Source of the DNA: Sphingobacterium detergens
Lineage (GTDB): Bacteria; Bacteroidota; Bacteroidia; Sphingobacteriales; Sphingobacteriaceae
Length of the DNA stretch: 64,000 bases
NCBI RefSeq assembly: GCF_003610355.1
Contig: NZ_RAPY01000001.1
Coordinates: 2,038,500 to 2,102,499, forward strand
Direction of reading: 5' to 3'
Under the pieces are notes generated by a model. The model had not been told where the DNA came from. It did not search any database and saw nothing but the letters and a program-made list of their open reading frames with translations. This document shows positions 18,826 to 28,817 of this stretch, piece after piece. The position numbers were made by a program, and so were the translations under genes. The stretch's first letter is position 1. The number at the start of each line of letters is the position of its first letter.

Positions 18826-21237
18826 CTATTTTCTAACTAAACTTACCGATTCACCTTTCATCCGTGTATTGTATCTGATGATAACCTCTGGCTTTTCATC
18901 CCCATTATTGTCACAAGAAAATGCGATAGCAGAACCACCTTTTGGCAGCATGGCGGTCCCCTCCACAGATAAATCCGCAATAAGACGATAATTCTTGTCT
19001 GTTAATATTGCTTTTCCTTTATGATCCAATAGGATATACTGATCTTTTTCTAGTTTCCCCAAGATTTTGACAATCCCTTTATCTGTTTTAATAGAAGGGT
19101 TTTCGATCGAACCATCGCCCTCCACCTTAATTCGTAAGGCGAATGTGCTTTCTTCTGGCGACTCCCATGACCAGTCAGCTCCCCCTGGTTGTCCTGGCTG
19201 CATCGAAGAGAGGTCACAATGGAATCTTTTGGAGACAAATAATGGATAAAGCATAAATTTAGTGTCATCAATCTTTTCCAAATGCCATTCGGTCTTTGGA
19301 TCCTTCAGCCTGAGTTTTTGTTCGGCTGTAAAAACATCGGCCAATCGCAGTTGATCCCAATTCTTCATGCTTTCCAATAACAAGTCTATCTGTCCATGTT
19401 GTTGTAAAGTTTTCATATCGATACTCATAGCATATCCTGAATCAAAACCTGCGGATTCGGAGAGTGCCCATTCCAGATCTTCCAAAGAGGTGGCTTCAAA
19501 CTTTCTATCCGCTAGTCGTACCAAAAACCAACCCAACATTCGTGGGAACAAGTTGCGATAAAAATAAGCTTGGTTCTTGATCCGATTTTCGACCTGCCCC
19601 GTACGCATTTCTTCGCCCCAAGGCTCACCCCAGTTCATCCGGGTATGGATATGCCATAAATAATGGTCGAGACGACTGGCATCATTGATGAGACCAGTTT
19701 TATTTTCAAGACCTTGATAGAAATCAGCCACAAATTTGCCCGTTGCATAATAATCCTGTCCGGTATACATGCAGCCCTCCAGACCATCAAATGAAATCTG
19801 TTTCACACCTGTTTTATTAAAAATTGTGGTCAGTCTTTTGGCGTATTCATCCTGAAGTGTTAAATCCGGAAACAAAGTCTTATAGGGATAATCCCATAAT
19901 TTATAGACACTTTTCTCTACCCCATGGCTTGTTTTTTTGGTACCAAACGCTCCCCGCACACAATTGGTCAATATCCATTGATCCCCCTTCTTTTCGGCTT
20001 TGCCATAAGTGATCAGTTCGTCCTCTATCTGTAGCGTATTGAGTGTCAGCGGTAGAGAAAAAAGCTCACTATTCTGAACGGTGATCTCTTGCTGATTAGC
20101 ATCCAATGCAGCAATGAGTTTCAATTCACCCTGTTTGAGGAGGTGCTTGCTGGGGACTGGTGTAACATAAGGATCATTCGTTGTCGTAAAGTTAGACAAG
20201 GTATGGATACCAATATCGATTCCTCGCTGCGCAGCCCTATCAACCAATTTTTTCATGCCAGCATCGGCTTCTGTACTCAATTCTTTGCGCCACTCGAAAT
20301 GTCCCCAATTAAGAAAAGGATCGGGATGGTATAGATTTTTAAATCCTGCGAGTTTTGTCTTTTCTAACGCAAAATCCAAATTGGTAGCGGAAAAGTTTGT
20401 GATCAAGTATGAACGCATCGCGTCACGCGATAGCTTAGCCCATTCCCCTTCGATCATGGGATGAGGCAAGCCCTGCTCCACCTCCACTCTTCCGATCCGT
20501 TTTAATATCTGGCTTCGTTTATCACCAAAGAGTGCTACTTTAGCTCCAACGATTAATCCATCGGGACCTTCAACAGGCAAGGTCATCATATTGTTCAATC
20601 CTTTCACCTGTTGCAATTCCCTCTCACTCCGATTTTTGGCAGACAACTGAAATACAGTTCCATTTCCAGCATCCACTGCTGCAAAATGACCAAATGAAAT
20701 ACTAGCTACGGATAGATCACTATTTGCTCCCTTATAGCCAAAAGTTGTACTATAATTCCCAATATAATCTTCGGGAATACCGGCAACGGTTTTAACATGT
20801 AAAGACTGCATACCAAAAGCCAGATCCTCCCCCTGAGCTACTCCTACGACCTCACCAACAACCTCGTGAAGCTTAATTTTTACAGGGCCAAACACCAGTA
20901 ACTTATAAGCCGGTGATAGCTTTAGAACTTCATATGTAATCGCTTCCTTATGTTGACCGACTTTCAGTTCGACAGCCTGACCGTCCTCCATCGTTAGCGA
21001 AAAACGATCCCCATTAACCTTAAGCCCTTTTGGTTGTATGATTTTTTGATCTTTATAAACCGACAGGATCGGATATTTACCAGCCTCAAGAAGCTCCTTA
21101 CCGTCTACTTTAATTGAAGTATAGTAGCCCTGTTGGTTAAAATGTATTTCCGTTAAGTTCGTTTTTACTTCCTGCGACAATACAGGAAATCCCAGTCCAG
21201 AGATCAATAGGCCAACCAGAAACGTGATATTTTTCAT
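18826..21237 (-). CDS. Secreted putative TIM-barrel glycoside hydrolase of unassigned family
   Basis: I do not recognise a named family for this 803-residue protein. It has a signal peptide ending in VLSQ at 21. Residues about 22-260 look like a beta-sandwich of the kind that precedes barrel glycosidases. Residues about 270-650 read as a TIM barrel with NLYHPDPFLNWGHFEW, RGIDIGIHTLSNF and KQISFDGLEG segments; D484 and E487 in the last are candidate catalytic acids. A small inserted beta domain at about 370-445 carries IEDELITYG followed by RGAFGTKKTSH. The C-terminus is beta-rich. Its place between a DUF5054 gene and the ECF/FecR/SusC1 genes supports a role in glycan breakdown. The substrate is unknown. 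Confidence 0.6.
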   Translation of the reverse strand: MKNITFLVGLLISGLGFPVLSQEVKTNLTEIHFNQQGYYTSIKVDGKELLEAGKYPILSVYKDQKIIQPKGLKVNGDRFSLTMEDGQAVELKVGQHKEAITYEVLKLSPAYKLLVFGPVKIKLHEVVGEVVGVAQGEDLAFGMQSLHVKTVAGIPEDYIGNYSTTFGYKGANSDLSVASISFGHFAAVDAGNGTVFQLSAKNRSERELQQVKGLNNMMTLPVEGPDGLIVGAKVALFGDKRSQILKRIGRVEVEQGLPHPMIEGEWAKLSRDAMRSYLITNFSATNLDFALEKTKLAGFKNLYHPDPFLNWGHFEWRKELSTEADAGMKKLVDRAAQRGIDIGIHTLSNFTTTNDPYVTPVPSKHLLKQGELKLIAALDANQQEITVQNSELFSLPLTLNTLQIEDELITYGKAEKKGDQWILTNCVRGAFGTKKTSHGVEKSVYKLWDYPYKTLFPDLTLQDEYAKRLTTIFNKTGVKQISFDGLEGCMYTGQDYYATGKFVADFYQGLENKTGLINDASRLDHYLWHIHTRMNWGEPWGEEMRTGQVENRIKNQAYFYRNLFPRMLGWFLVRLADRKFEATSLEDLEWALSESAGFDSGYAMSIDMKTLQQHGQIDLLLESMKNWDQLRLADVFTAEQKLRLKDPKTEWHLEKIDDTKFMLYPLFVSKRFHCDLSSMQPGQPGGADWSWESPEESTFALRIKVEGDGSIENPSIKTDKGIVKILGKLEKDQYILLDHKGKAILTDKNYRLIADLSVEGTAMLPKGGSAIAFSCDNNGDEKPEVIIRYNTRMKGESVSLVRK

Positions 21238-21401
21238 TGTATGTAATCTATTTATTTGTATATAAATAACTATTTATTCGTGTTTATTTCAACAGGGTTA
21301 TGAGCTCGCTCCTTCGTTTTTTCGACACCCCGATTGTCTATCCCAATCTGCGATTCGATTATAGTCACTTCCTTGTTATTTTGTATTCCACTTCAAGATG
21401 T

Positions 21402-23405
21402 TTATTTTGCTTTCTGCGGTATCCATTCAATATCAAATCGGTATGTCATTGTACCACCAAACCACATTCTAAAATTAGTTCCCCAAACATTATTAAATAA
21501 GCAAAAATGTAAACCACTATTAATATTCGGTTGACGCACTGAATAATTCAGCAAATCCCGCTCGCCAACGGCTACCAACAAAGCATCTTTACTACGGATG
21601 CGTATTTTACCTGCGTTCGTCACTATATCCACGTAATGATCCAATCCATGCAGTTGCCTATTTCCTCCTTCCACAACATCCAATACACGTACTGGTTGGC
21701 CTACTTTTTCAACGAGTATATCCAGGACATCCTTCGGATAGAAGCTCAGCCAGTATGCTTCCGGCAAACGGTTAGCCGGTTTATCCACCAAGGTGTAGCT
21801 CAACTGGATATGATTTGTTGTTTCATTGAAATGATAACTGCTATAGATCTGTTTTGGGAGCACCTCTTGTTCGACCCCATCTCCCCCCGTTAGACTCAAG
21901 CTATTGTATATTTCATTTTTAGTTTTATCATAAACAGATTTCTGAAGAGAGGCTATCAGGGTGCGGCTTTCGGACATATCCGAGGTTAGTCCTGGTTTTC
22001 CAAAATCCCGAATGGCCCAATCCACTTTTTGTGTAATATAGGAATCCATAAAACGTTCAAATTCCTTAGTTGAAAAACTCTGATAGCTAAGTTCCCCCAT
22101 TTTCATCCGAAGACCTTTTTTATCCAATTGGAATGATCCATCTTTAGCGAATTGTAGCGAACAATCTTGTCCTTCAAATTTGGGTTTAGGAACCAGTGCC
22201 AATTGCTGTAGAACACTATCGGCTTCAGTGCGCAGATCTTTGGGTAGATATTGCAGTGACCGTTCAACATGAGCTTCTTTTTCGGCCCAGGAAGCTTCTA
22301 TTTTTTTGAACGCAGGTAATGTTAACGCTTGCGTAAAATCTGAAAAACGATACTTATCCCAGTGTTGCAAATGGGTCTTGACGTCCAAACCCCAAGTATG
22401 TTCGGCCACGAGGCCTAGATGAATGGCAAAGCGGATGGCAGCATCACTATTTGGATTTATACGCCCCTCTTGAACCCAAGTCTCATAACATCTGGATAAG
22501 GCTCTAAACCGAGCCATCATTAAAGGCGAACTTCCGAAGCCATGTATCCAGGTGTCGCCGATCTCTTGTGTCATCACAGGGAGCTTATTTCTCATTGGTC
22601 GTAATACATCGGCAACATCACTAAGTGTTGAAGCTTGCAATATAGCGTTTGGGTAACGCTTCTGGAGGGATGCATAAATTTCTTTAACCTGCTGTACGGT
22701 ATGTGGTCCATGATTATCGCCGGTAAATGCGATGACCATCGCCGTCTTTCCGTCAGGCAATATCATGTCACTACCGTAATCCTTTTGGTACATCAACGTC
22801 ACTTCGCTACCATCGGGACTTTTCCAGCGACATAGTGCAGGAACATTTGGCACTTTGCTCGCTGGATTTACACCTACCTGCAAGAAATCTATTCCATTTT
22901 CTTTCAACAAAGGAACGATTCCTCTTGTATGACCGGGAACATCAGTCATCTTTGCTGCCCGCGTTTGTTTGCCAAACTGGCGATCCAATTTTTTGGATAA
23001 TTGCAACATCGTTCCAAACAGTACTTTATTCAGCGATTCCGATTCAACCGTATAGGGGATTGCATTCCACACAATATCACCACGACGAATAGCTGCTTCC
23101 AACCTTGCTTTGTTCTCCGGACTTACCTGTTCCAGATAGGTGGCAATCAACCAAGAGCCTGTTGTCCATACATAACGCTCCTTTGCCCCAGAATTCCGAA
23201 GCTCCTCAGCGACAGCAATGGCTTTGGGAATAAATTCATTGATATAACGTTGCTCCACAACCGAACTAAGTTCGGTAAATCCGATGTCGAGATGTGTTTT
23301 GAAGATCAGGTGTACCTTTTGAACTGCATCATTTTGCTGCTGCCCAAAAGCAAAAAAAGAGGTCAGTACAAAAAAACAGGAACAATAAAATTTTCTGCGT
23401 TTCAT
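21402..23405 (-). CDS. DUF5054 GH38-like putative glycosidase
   Basis: This 667-residue exported protein is related to the GH38 alpha-mannosidase fold. FKTHLDIGFT near residue 40 parallels the metal-binding His-x-Asp of GH38. TTGSWLIATYL, NAIPYTVESESL, TDVPGHTRGIVPLL and AFTGDNHGP supply the other conserved loops. The C-terminal part is beta-rich. I use the ATG at 23405, because the longer frame begins with TTG and lacks a signal peptide at its start. Enzyme activity for this domain is not something I can state. It lies downstream of the SusD2 terminator and upstream of the unassigned glycosidase, so it probably belongs with the latter. A 7-of-8 -7 element (CAAATATC on the plus strand, 23430-23437) lies just upstream. 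Confidence 0.8.
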   Translation of the reverse strand: MKRRKFYCSCFFVLTSFFAFGQQQNDAVQKVHLIFKTHLDIGFTELSSVVEQRYINEFIPKAIAVAEELRNSGAKERYVWTTGSWLIATYLEQVSPENKARLEAAIRRGDIVWNAIPYTVESESLNKVLFGTMLQLSKKLDRQFGKQTRAAKMTDVPGHTRGIVPLLKENGIDFLQVGVNPASKVPNVPALCRWKSPDGSEVTLMYQKDYGSDMILPDGKTAMVIAFTGDNHGPHTVQQVKEIYASLQKRYPNAILQASTLSDVADVLRPMRNKLPVMTQEIGDTWIHGFGSSPLMMARFRALSRCYETWVQEGRINPNSDAAIRFAIHLGLVAEHTWGLDVKTHLQHWDKYRFSDFTQALTLPAFKKIEASWAEKEAHVERSLQYLPKDLRTEADSVLQQLALVPKPKFEGQDCSLQFAKDGSFQLDKKGLRMKMGELSYQSFSTKEFERFMDSYITQKVDWAIRDFGKPGLTSDMSESRTLIASLQKSVYDKTKNEIYNSLSLTGGDGVEQEVLPKQIYSSYHFNETTNHIQLSYTLVDKPANRLPEAYWLSFYPKDVLDILVEKVGQPVRVLDVVEGGNRQLHGLDHYVDIVTNAGKIRIRSKDALLVAVGERDLLNYSVRQPNINSGLHFCLFNNVWGTNFRMWFGGTMTYRFDIEWIPQKAK

Positions 23406-23752
23406 GGTTAATATTAGGTTTGTAGTTTTCAAATATCGTTATTTTCTTTTAAGACGATTGAAAAGGACTAATCCCTAGTCAAAAATTGAGAATAACAGAA
23501 AAATATCTTCCTATAAAGAAGTATTTACTGACTAAACATGGTTTAAACAAAATATCCGTTGTTACATCCTATTTAGGTTTAGTTAACATTGGCAAAAAAG
23601 AAAAGATAGAGCCCCCCATACATAAAAAAGGGCTTGTACAAAAATGTACAAGCCTCTTTTCTATTATTATTTTAACGTCTTTTTAAACTTAATGTAAGTA
23701 ACGTTCATAGGCACCATGAGCTGCAGCGCATTGACCGAATTATAACCACTCA
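23406..23752. other. Intergenic region between SusD2 and the DUF5054 gene
   Basis: This stretch of about 350 bases holds a possible weak -7 element for the DUF5054 gene at 23430-23437 and the SusD2 terminator near its right end. The middle is AT-rich and I see no gene or RNA in it. Confidence 0.6.
23624..23660 (-). terminator. Terminator after SusC2-SusD2
   Basis: A 10-bp perfect stem (GGCTTGTACA/TGTACAAGCC) with a 4-base loop is extended by A/T pairs. On the minus strand it ends in a run of T residues. It uncouples the SusC2-SusD2 pair from the DUF5054 gene. Confidence 0.85.
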
Positions 23753-25618
23753 CTATTGCAAGGGGTCAAAGGTCCCACCCCATTCTTTGTTCTGAGGGAG
23801 CTGATCTGGTTCAATAGAAATTTGTGCAGGATTTAAAGAATTAAACCAGTGTTTGAGACTGAGTTTATAAAATTGATTAGCGGAAGCCGTTTTATCTAAG
23901 TTTTCAATAACGACAGCAGAGAATTTCGATCTTACCGCAGCATTCATGATATTATCTGTATTTCCTGGCAGGGCCTGACCTTTATTTAACATCAATAATA
24001 ACCCTTTTCTAGTACCTTGTGCATTTAAGATATCATAGCGTTTCCATCTTCTTAAATCAGCGTATCTGAATCCTTCAAAAGCAAGTTCCACCTGACGCTC
24101 ATTTATAATTACCTGACGGAGATCTGCCTGTCCAGTCGCTGTAATACCATAATTTATCGCTGTTCCTGCTGCAATCCCTGCGCGCTTCCGAATAGCGTAT
24201 AATGCATTTAATGCTTCACCGCTCCGGCCAGTTTCATTCGCAGATTCAGCCAAATTTAGCAACAGTTCAGCATAACGCATTGGTGAAAACCAGCTTTTCG
24301 CATTGGCCGCAACACCCACTAACGCATTTCTATCCAAAAGCGTATCTAAACCTTTACGTTGAAAAAATCCAGTTACACCATTTTCATCACCATTTTGGAT
24401 CAGTGGAGAAATCCCTGAAAACAAACTATTATCTCTAGCTGGAAGCACAGTACTGGGCGTTGCCTTTTCCTTCCAAGTCCAGGCCTGCCAATAAGAGCGC
24501 GACCGCGGAGTTGTCATTCCGATAACATTGACATCAGGTGTTGGATATACTGTACCCCCACACCAGATCGTTGCATAGAAACGATCATCACGATTGGTAT
24601 AAAAATCTGTTAAGAACTGTTGATTATAAGCCGGATTGGACAATTGGTTCTGATCAAGCTGCATAGGACTGCCATCACGTTTAGGATATGCAATCAATAA
24701 GGGAAGTATCGGTTGGTCACTGTTCGTACTTCCATTCGTGAATGCAAGAGGTCTAATCGGTGCAAAATTCATATAACTATCGGGATAGTAATACTGCCTA
24801 ACCATAATCTGCTCTTTATTTCGCGAATACCAGATCAACCGGTAGTTTTCAAACAGTCCAAACCCCGCAACATCAGCAGCTTGCACAGCAGCTTTTGCTG
24901 CATTATACGCATTTGTCCATCTCGCTTGATCGTTTGTTGCATTAAATAACGGACTAGCATACCACAAAAGAATCCGCGCTTTAAGGCCCAAAGCTGCTGC
25001 ACGATTTATACGGCCATAGTCAACCCCACTGTAATTGGGAGGCAAAGACGAAGCGGCTTCATCCAGGTCCTTTATGATCTGTGCAACACATTCAGAGGTT
25101 TTACTTCTGGGCACTTTCAATGAATTGAGATCACTACCATCTTGTGTGTGCAAGATCAAAGGTACACCACCGATTGAACTGACCATCTCCCAATATTTCC
25201 AAGCCCGCCAAAATTTAGCTTCACCGATTAATCGATTTTTCGTTGTTGCACTGAGTACAGACTCCTGTACACCCTCCAATTGATCCATAAAATAATTGGC
25301 CTTGTCGATATAGGTATAATCCAAATTAGTGAAGTTGACTGCTACATCAACAATCCCCTGTTGGAAACTGCCTAAATTTCCTCCTGCCGCGTTTATCCCT
25401 TCATCGGCATTCGCTCCACTTCCAAGCTCCCAGCGCGGCATAAGACCACCATATATATCATTTAAATAGGCCTTGATCAGAACAGAATCTGTCCAGACGT
25501 TTTTTGGATTTATCGCTCCAGTATTTTCGTAATCTAATCCCTTTGTACAAGATGAGGCGCCTAAGGCAACTAGTAGTACAACATAAAGGATCGATTTAAA
25601 TTGATTTAGATATTTCAT
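23753..25618 (-). CDS. SusD2: RagB/SusD-family glycan-binding lipoprotein
   Basis: This is a 621-residue lipoprotein with lipobox ASSC near residue 24. The SusD fold is shown by AKFWRAWKYWEMV (N-terminal TPR face), the SPMRYAELLLNLAESANETG helix pair and a NERQVELAFEGFRYADLRRW segment near the C-terminus. It is longer than SusD1 and only distantly similar, so it should bind a different ligand. It follows SusC2 by 25 bases. Confidence 0.93.
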   Translation of the reverse strand: MKYLNQFKSILYVVLLVALGASSCTKGLDYENTGAINPKNVWTDSVLIKAYLNDIYGGLMPRWELGSGANADEGINAAGGNLGSFQQGIVDVAVNFTNLDYTYIDKANYFMDQLEGVQESVLSATTKNRLIGEAKFWRAWKYWEMVSSIGGVPLILHTQDGSDLNSLKVPRSKTSECVAQIIKDLDEAASSLPPNYSGVDYGRINRAAALGLKARILLWYASPLFNATNDQARWTNAYNAAKAAVQAADVAGFGLFENYRLIWYSRNKEQIMVRQYYYPDSYMNFAPIRPLAFTNGSTNSDQPILPLLIAYPKRDGSPMQLDQNQLSNPAYNQQFLTDFYTNRDDRFYATIWCGGTVYPTPDVNVIGMTTPRSRSYWQAWTWKEKATPSTVLPARDNSLFSGISPLIQNGDENGVTGFFQRKGLDTLLDRNALVGVAANAKSWFSPMRYAELLLNLAESANETGRSGEALNALYAIRKRAGIAAGTAINYGITATGQADLRQVIINERQVELAFEGFRYADLRRWKRYDILNAQGTRKGLLLMLNKGQALPGNTDNIMNAAVRSKFSAVVIENLDKTASANQFYKLSLKHWFNSLNPAQISIEPDQLPQNKEWGGTFDPLQ

Positions 25619-25643
25619 TTTGATTTCCTTTTAATGTTAAAAT

Positions 25644-28600
25644 TTAGAAGGTTAAACTGATTCCGGCATTAAATGACTTAACAATAGGGAAAGACGTCCC
25701 TCTATCCATCTCAGGGTCATAGAATTTTTTATTGAATTTACTGATCACAAAAAGATTAGATCCCGATACATAGAAACGAATATTGTTCGCATATTTCTTA
25801 TACCAGCTTTGCGGAAGATTGTAGGCAATATTCAAAAACTTTAAGCGTACGAAACTTGCATCGGCCAACCAAAAATTACTTCCGCTCGTATTAACCACTC
25901 TCACCTCATCATTTGCACTATAGCGATAAGGTAACCATGCGCCTGTATTTTCTGGGCTCCAGGATTCGGCAGCCCAAGGTCGCCACATCCGGTTCCACTC
26001 TACACCGTCGCTCAAATTATTGAAAGACTTTTTATAACCCAACGAACCATTGAAATTCGCGCTGATACTTAAACCTTTCCAATCAGCACTTAGGTTTAAT
26101 CCTACGACTTTCGGATTATTGCTCTTATTTAATACAGTGATGTCATTCTCATTAATTGTATTATCTCCGTTGAAATCTCTATATGCAAATTGTCCAGGTT
26201 TAGGTGCATTGCCTTTAAAGTTATAGCCCGGGTGAGCTGCTAGCAAAGCATCGACATCAGACTGTGTTCTAAGCAGTTTATCCACTGTATATCCAGTGAT
26301 CATATTGGAAGAACGGCCGTTACCAATTAAATTCTGATAATCATACGTGATATTTAAATCTCTTATGGTATACCAAGAGTTTCCATAAGTGAAATTAAGG
26401 CCGATATTATAATTCAGATCGCCTGTTCTGTTTGCGTAATTCACACTAAGATCGACACCATTCGCCTTCATTTCTCCATAATTAACAGAGGGTAAAGGTC
26501 GACTGAAAGTAGGTGGAGTAGATTGAATTCTCGTACTTAAAATATCATAAGTACGTGTCTCCCAGTATTCAGCTGTTGCATTAAAGTGTTTCAGGAAACT
26601 GATATCGACACCAAAATTTTTATTCAGGTATTTTTCCCAGGTAATGTTTGCATTTGGGAGAACATCATATTGTATACCTGGATTGAGTGTTGGAGTTTCG
26701 CCAAAAATCGCACTATTACCAGTCACATATTTATCTTCATATTGCCAGCGTTTGGCATTTGCATCATCTTTTCCCCCACTAGGGTTTATCGCAACGAAGT
26801 CATTACCAGTTAATCCGACCGAAGCTCTGACTTTCAATGACTCTATTCCATTGACATTTTTAAAGAAATTTTCCTTAGAGATTACCCAAGCAGCTGAAAC
26901 AGAAGGGAAAAATCCCCATCGCTTATCCTTCGGAAAATTTGCAGAGCCATCGTAACGGTAAGCAAAAGTGGCGACATATTTATCCGCGTAGTCGTAAGCA
27001 AATTGTCCAATATAAGATTTACGTCCAACTGTTGGTAAAAATCCATAAGCATTGTTAATTCTCTTTGTGGCTGTACCGTTTACAATGCCCGAACCACCTG
27101 TGGACGCCCACCATTGGTCTGTCATATAGATCGGAAAACCATTGATAGTCGCATCTATACCATCATAGCTTCTTTCCTGTCTTTCATAGACCAATGCTGC
27201 ATTGACATGATGTTGGCCAAAATCTCTTTCAAAGTTTAGTTGTAAGTTTGTTTGGTCTTCTTGGTTCCATGCAGCCATTTTCTGTATACCTGGTGTATGG
27301 TAAGTGAGGCGCTGGCCCACGATATTATTTAGATCCCAAACCACAGGTTCTATCTGAGCCAGCTGATAGTAGGTAAAAGGATGTGAGTAAATTTTCTGAT
27401 TACTATTGTTAAAGGTTTTGATGTAACCAACTTTTGCACTTAAGCCCTCCAAAAATGGCATTTTGTAGGTCAGGCTCAAATTTACAACAGACTTAAGACC
27501 TTCCGACTTATTATAACCAGAGAGTCCTTGTGCCTCTCCAGATTTATTGGAAATCCAAAAATAATCTACTGGTAAGCCTGAAGCCGTGAAAGAAGGCATA
27601 TAGGGTTGCCATAGTAGCAGTTTGGGAAACATATCTCCGGACCAGTCTCCTTCAGGTGAATTAAATTTATTATTGTTCAAACTGAGACCAGCAAAAACCG
27701 AAACGTTTTTGGTTAAATTAGCCGTTATATTGGTCCGTACATTATACTTTTTTTCATTGGTGTTCTTGATAAAAGTTTCCTGATTTACATAGGAGGCGCC
27801 GATAAAATACTGAAGTTTATCCGTACCTCCAGATGCACTTAAATTATGCGTAGTAATGGAAGGGTTTACATATACATCTCTTAATTTGTCAAAACCATAT
27901 CCTTTACCGCCACCAAAATCTCTGTCTTTAAAGTAAGCTTTTGCAGTCTCTGTCCAAGGTGTGTTCGCTGGACCACCGGCTTCACCCCAGATTCTGTTTT
28001 GAATCTGTCCCCATTCCATGATGCTCGTTAACTCCATATTCTTTCCACGAACATCCCGCCCAGTATTCACCGAGTAGTTGATAGAAACTTTTCCCGCTTT
28101 CCCGCGTTTGGTCGTAACCAGCACAACACCTGCACCAGCCCGGGCGCCATATGCAGCTGTAGTCGCAGCATCTTTTAAAATAGACACTTCTTCAATTTCA
28201 TTAGGGCTTAAATTGTTGAATTCTGCAGCATCAATAGTCACCTTTCCATCAATGACATAAAGTGTAGGTGAAGCATTCCATGAACTCGCTGTCCGTATAC
28301 GGATATCGGGTTGCGCTCCGGGTATACCACTCGGTGTGGACACATATAAACCCGGCATCCGACCGGCCAATAGATTCCCAACTGAGGTCGTTGGAATCTC
28401 GATATCTGCTTCCTTAAATTTTACCGATGCAACAGAGCCGGCCAAAAGGCCTTTCTTTTGTGTGGTATAACCGACAACTACAGTTTCATCCAATGTAACA
28501 GCGGTGGGAACCATCTCTATAACAATACCCTGCTTCCCCATCACAGTTATAGTCCTGTAACCGATCATTGATGCCTTTAGGCTTGATCCTTCGTTTGTGG

Positions 28601-28817
28601 TAATCGCAAATTTACCTACAGCATCTGTTTGTACAGAAGAAAGTGCTGAATTTCCTTGCGCCCCTACGATAACAACTGTAGCTCCTGCCAAAGGAGTTCT
28701 TTTCTCAGAGTCAATAACCGTCCCTGATATCTTAATTTGCGAAAAAACATGGTGGGATTGCAATAGCATGAAGACAATTCCGAGCAACCGTAGGTGCATT
28801 TTTAAAATTTCTTTCAT
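25644..28817 (-). CDS. SusC2: TonB-dependent glycan transporter without STN domain
   Basis: This 1,057-residue receptor starts its mature part directly with a carboxypeptidase-regulatory-like domain (about 28-112). The SusC signature TVVVGYTTQKKGLLAGSV and a plug with LYVIDGKV and VSILKDAATTAAYG follow, then the barrel. No STN domain is present, so it cannot signal to a FecR in the usual way. No anti-sigma gene precedes it either. Regulation must come from elsewhere or from the neighbouring SusC1 system. Confidence 0.94.
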   Translation of the reverse strand: MKEILKMHLRLLGIVFMLLQSHHVFSQIKISGTVIDSEKRTPLAGATVVIVGAQGNSALSSVQTDAVGKFAITTNEGSSLKASMIGYRTITVMGKQGIVIEMVPTAVTLDETVVVGYTTQKKGLLAGSVASVKFKEADIEIPTTSVGNLLAGRMPGLYVSTPSGIPGAQPDIRIRTASSWNASPTLYVIDGKVTIDAAEFNNLSPNEIEEVSILKDAATTAAYGARAGAGVVLVTTKRGKAGKVSINYSVNTGRDVRGKNMELTSIMEWGQIQNRIWGEAGGPANTPWTETAKAYFKDRDFGGGKGYGFDKLRDVYVNPSITTHNLSASGGTDKLQYFIGASYVNQETFIKNTNEKKYNVRTNITANLTKNVSVFAGLSLNNNKFNSPEGDWSGDMFPKLLLWQPYMPSFTASGLPVDYFWISNKSGEAQGLSGYNKSEGLKSVVNLSLTYKMPFLEGLSAKVGYIKTFNNSNQKIYSHPFTYYQLAQIEPVVWDLNNIVGQRLTYHTPGIQKMAAWNQEDQTNLQLNFERDFGQHHVNAALVYERQERSYDGIDATINGFPIYMTDQWWASTGGSGIVNGTATKRINNAYGFLPTVGRKSYIGQFAYDYADKYVATFAYRYDGSANFPKDKRWGFFPSVSAAWVISKENFFKNVNGIESLKVRASVGLTGNDFVAINPSGGKDDANAKRWQYEDKYVTGNSAIFGETPTLNPGIQYDVLPNANITWEKYLNKNFGVDISFLKHFNATAEYWETRTYDILSTRIQSTPPTFSRPLPSVNYGEMKANGVDLSVNYANRTGDLNYNIGLNFTYGNSWYTIRDLNITYDYQNLIGNGRSSNMITGYTVDKLLRTQSDVDALLAAHPGYNFKGNAPKPGQFAYRDFNGDNTINENDITVLNKSNNPKVVGLNLSADWKGLSISANFNGSLGYKKSFNNLSDGVEWNRMWRPWAAESWSPENTGAWLPYRYSANDEVRVVNTSGSNFWLADASFVRLKFLNIAYNLPQSWYKKYANNIRFYVSGSNLFVISKFNKKFYDPEMDRGTSFPIVKSFNAGISLTF

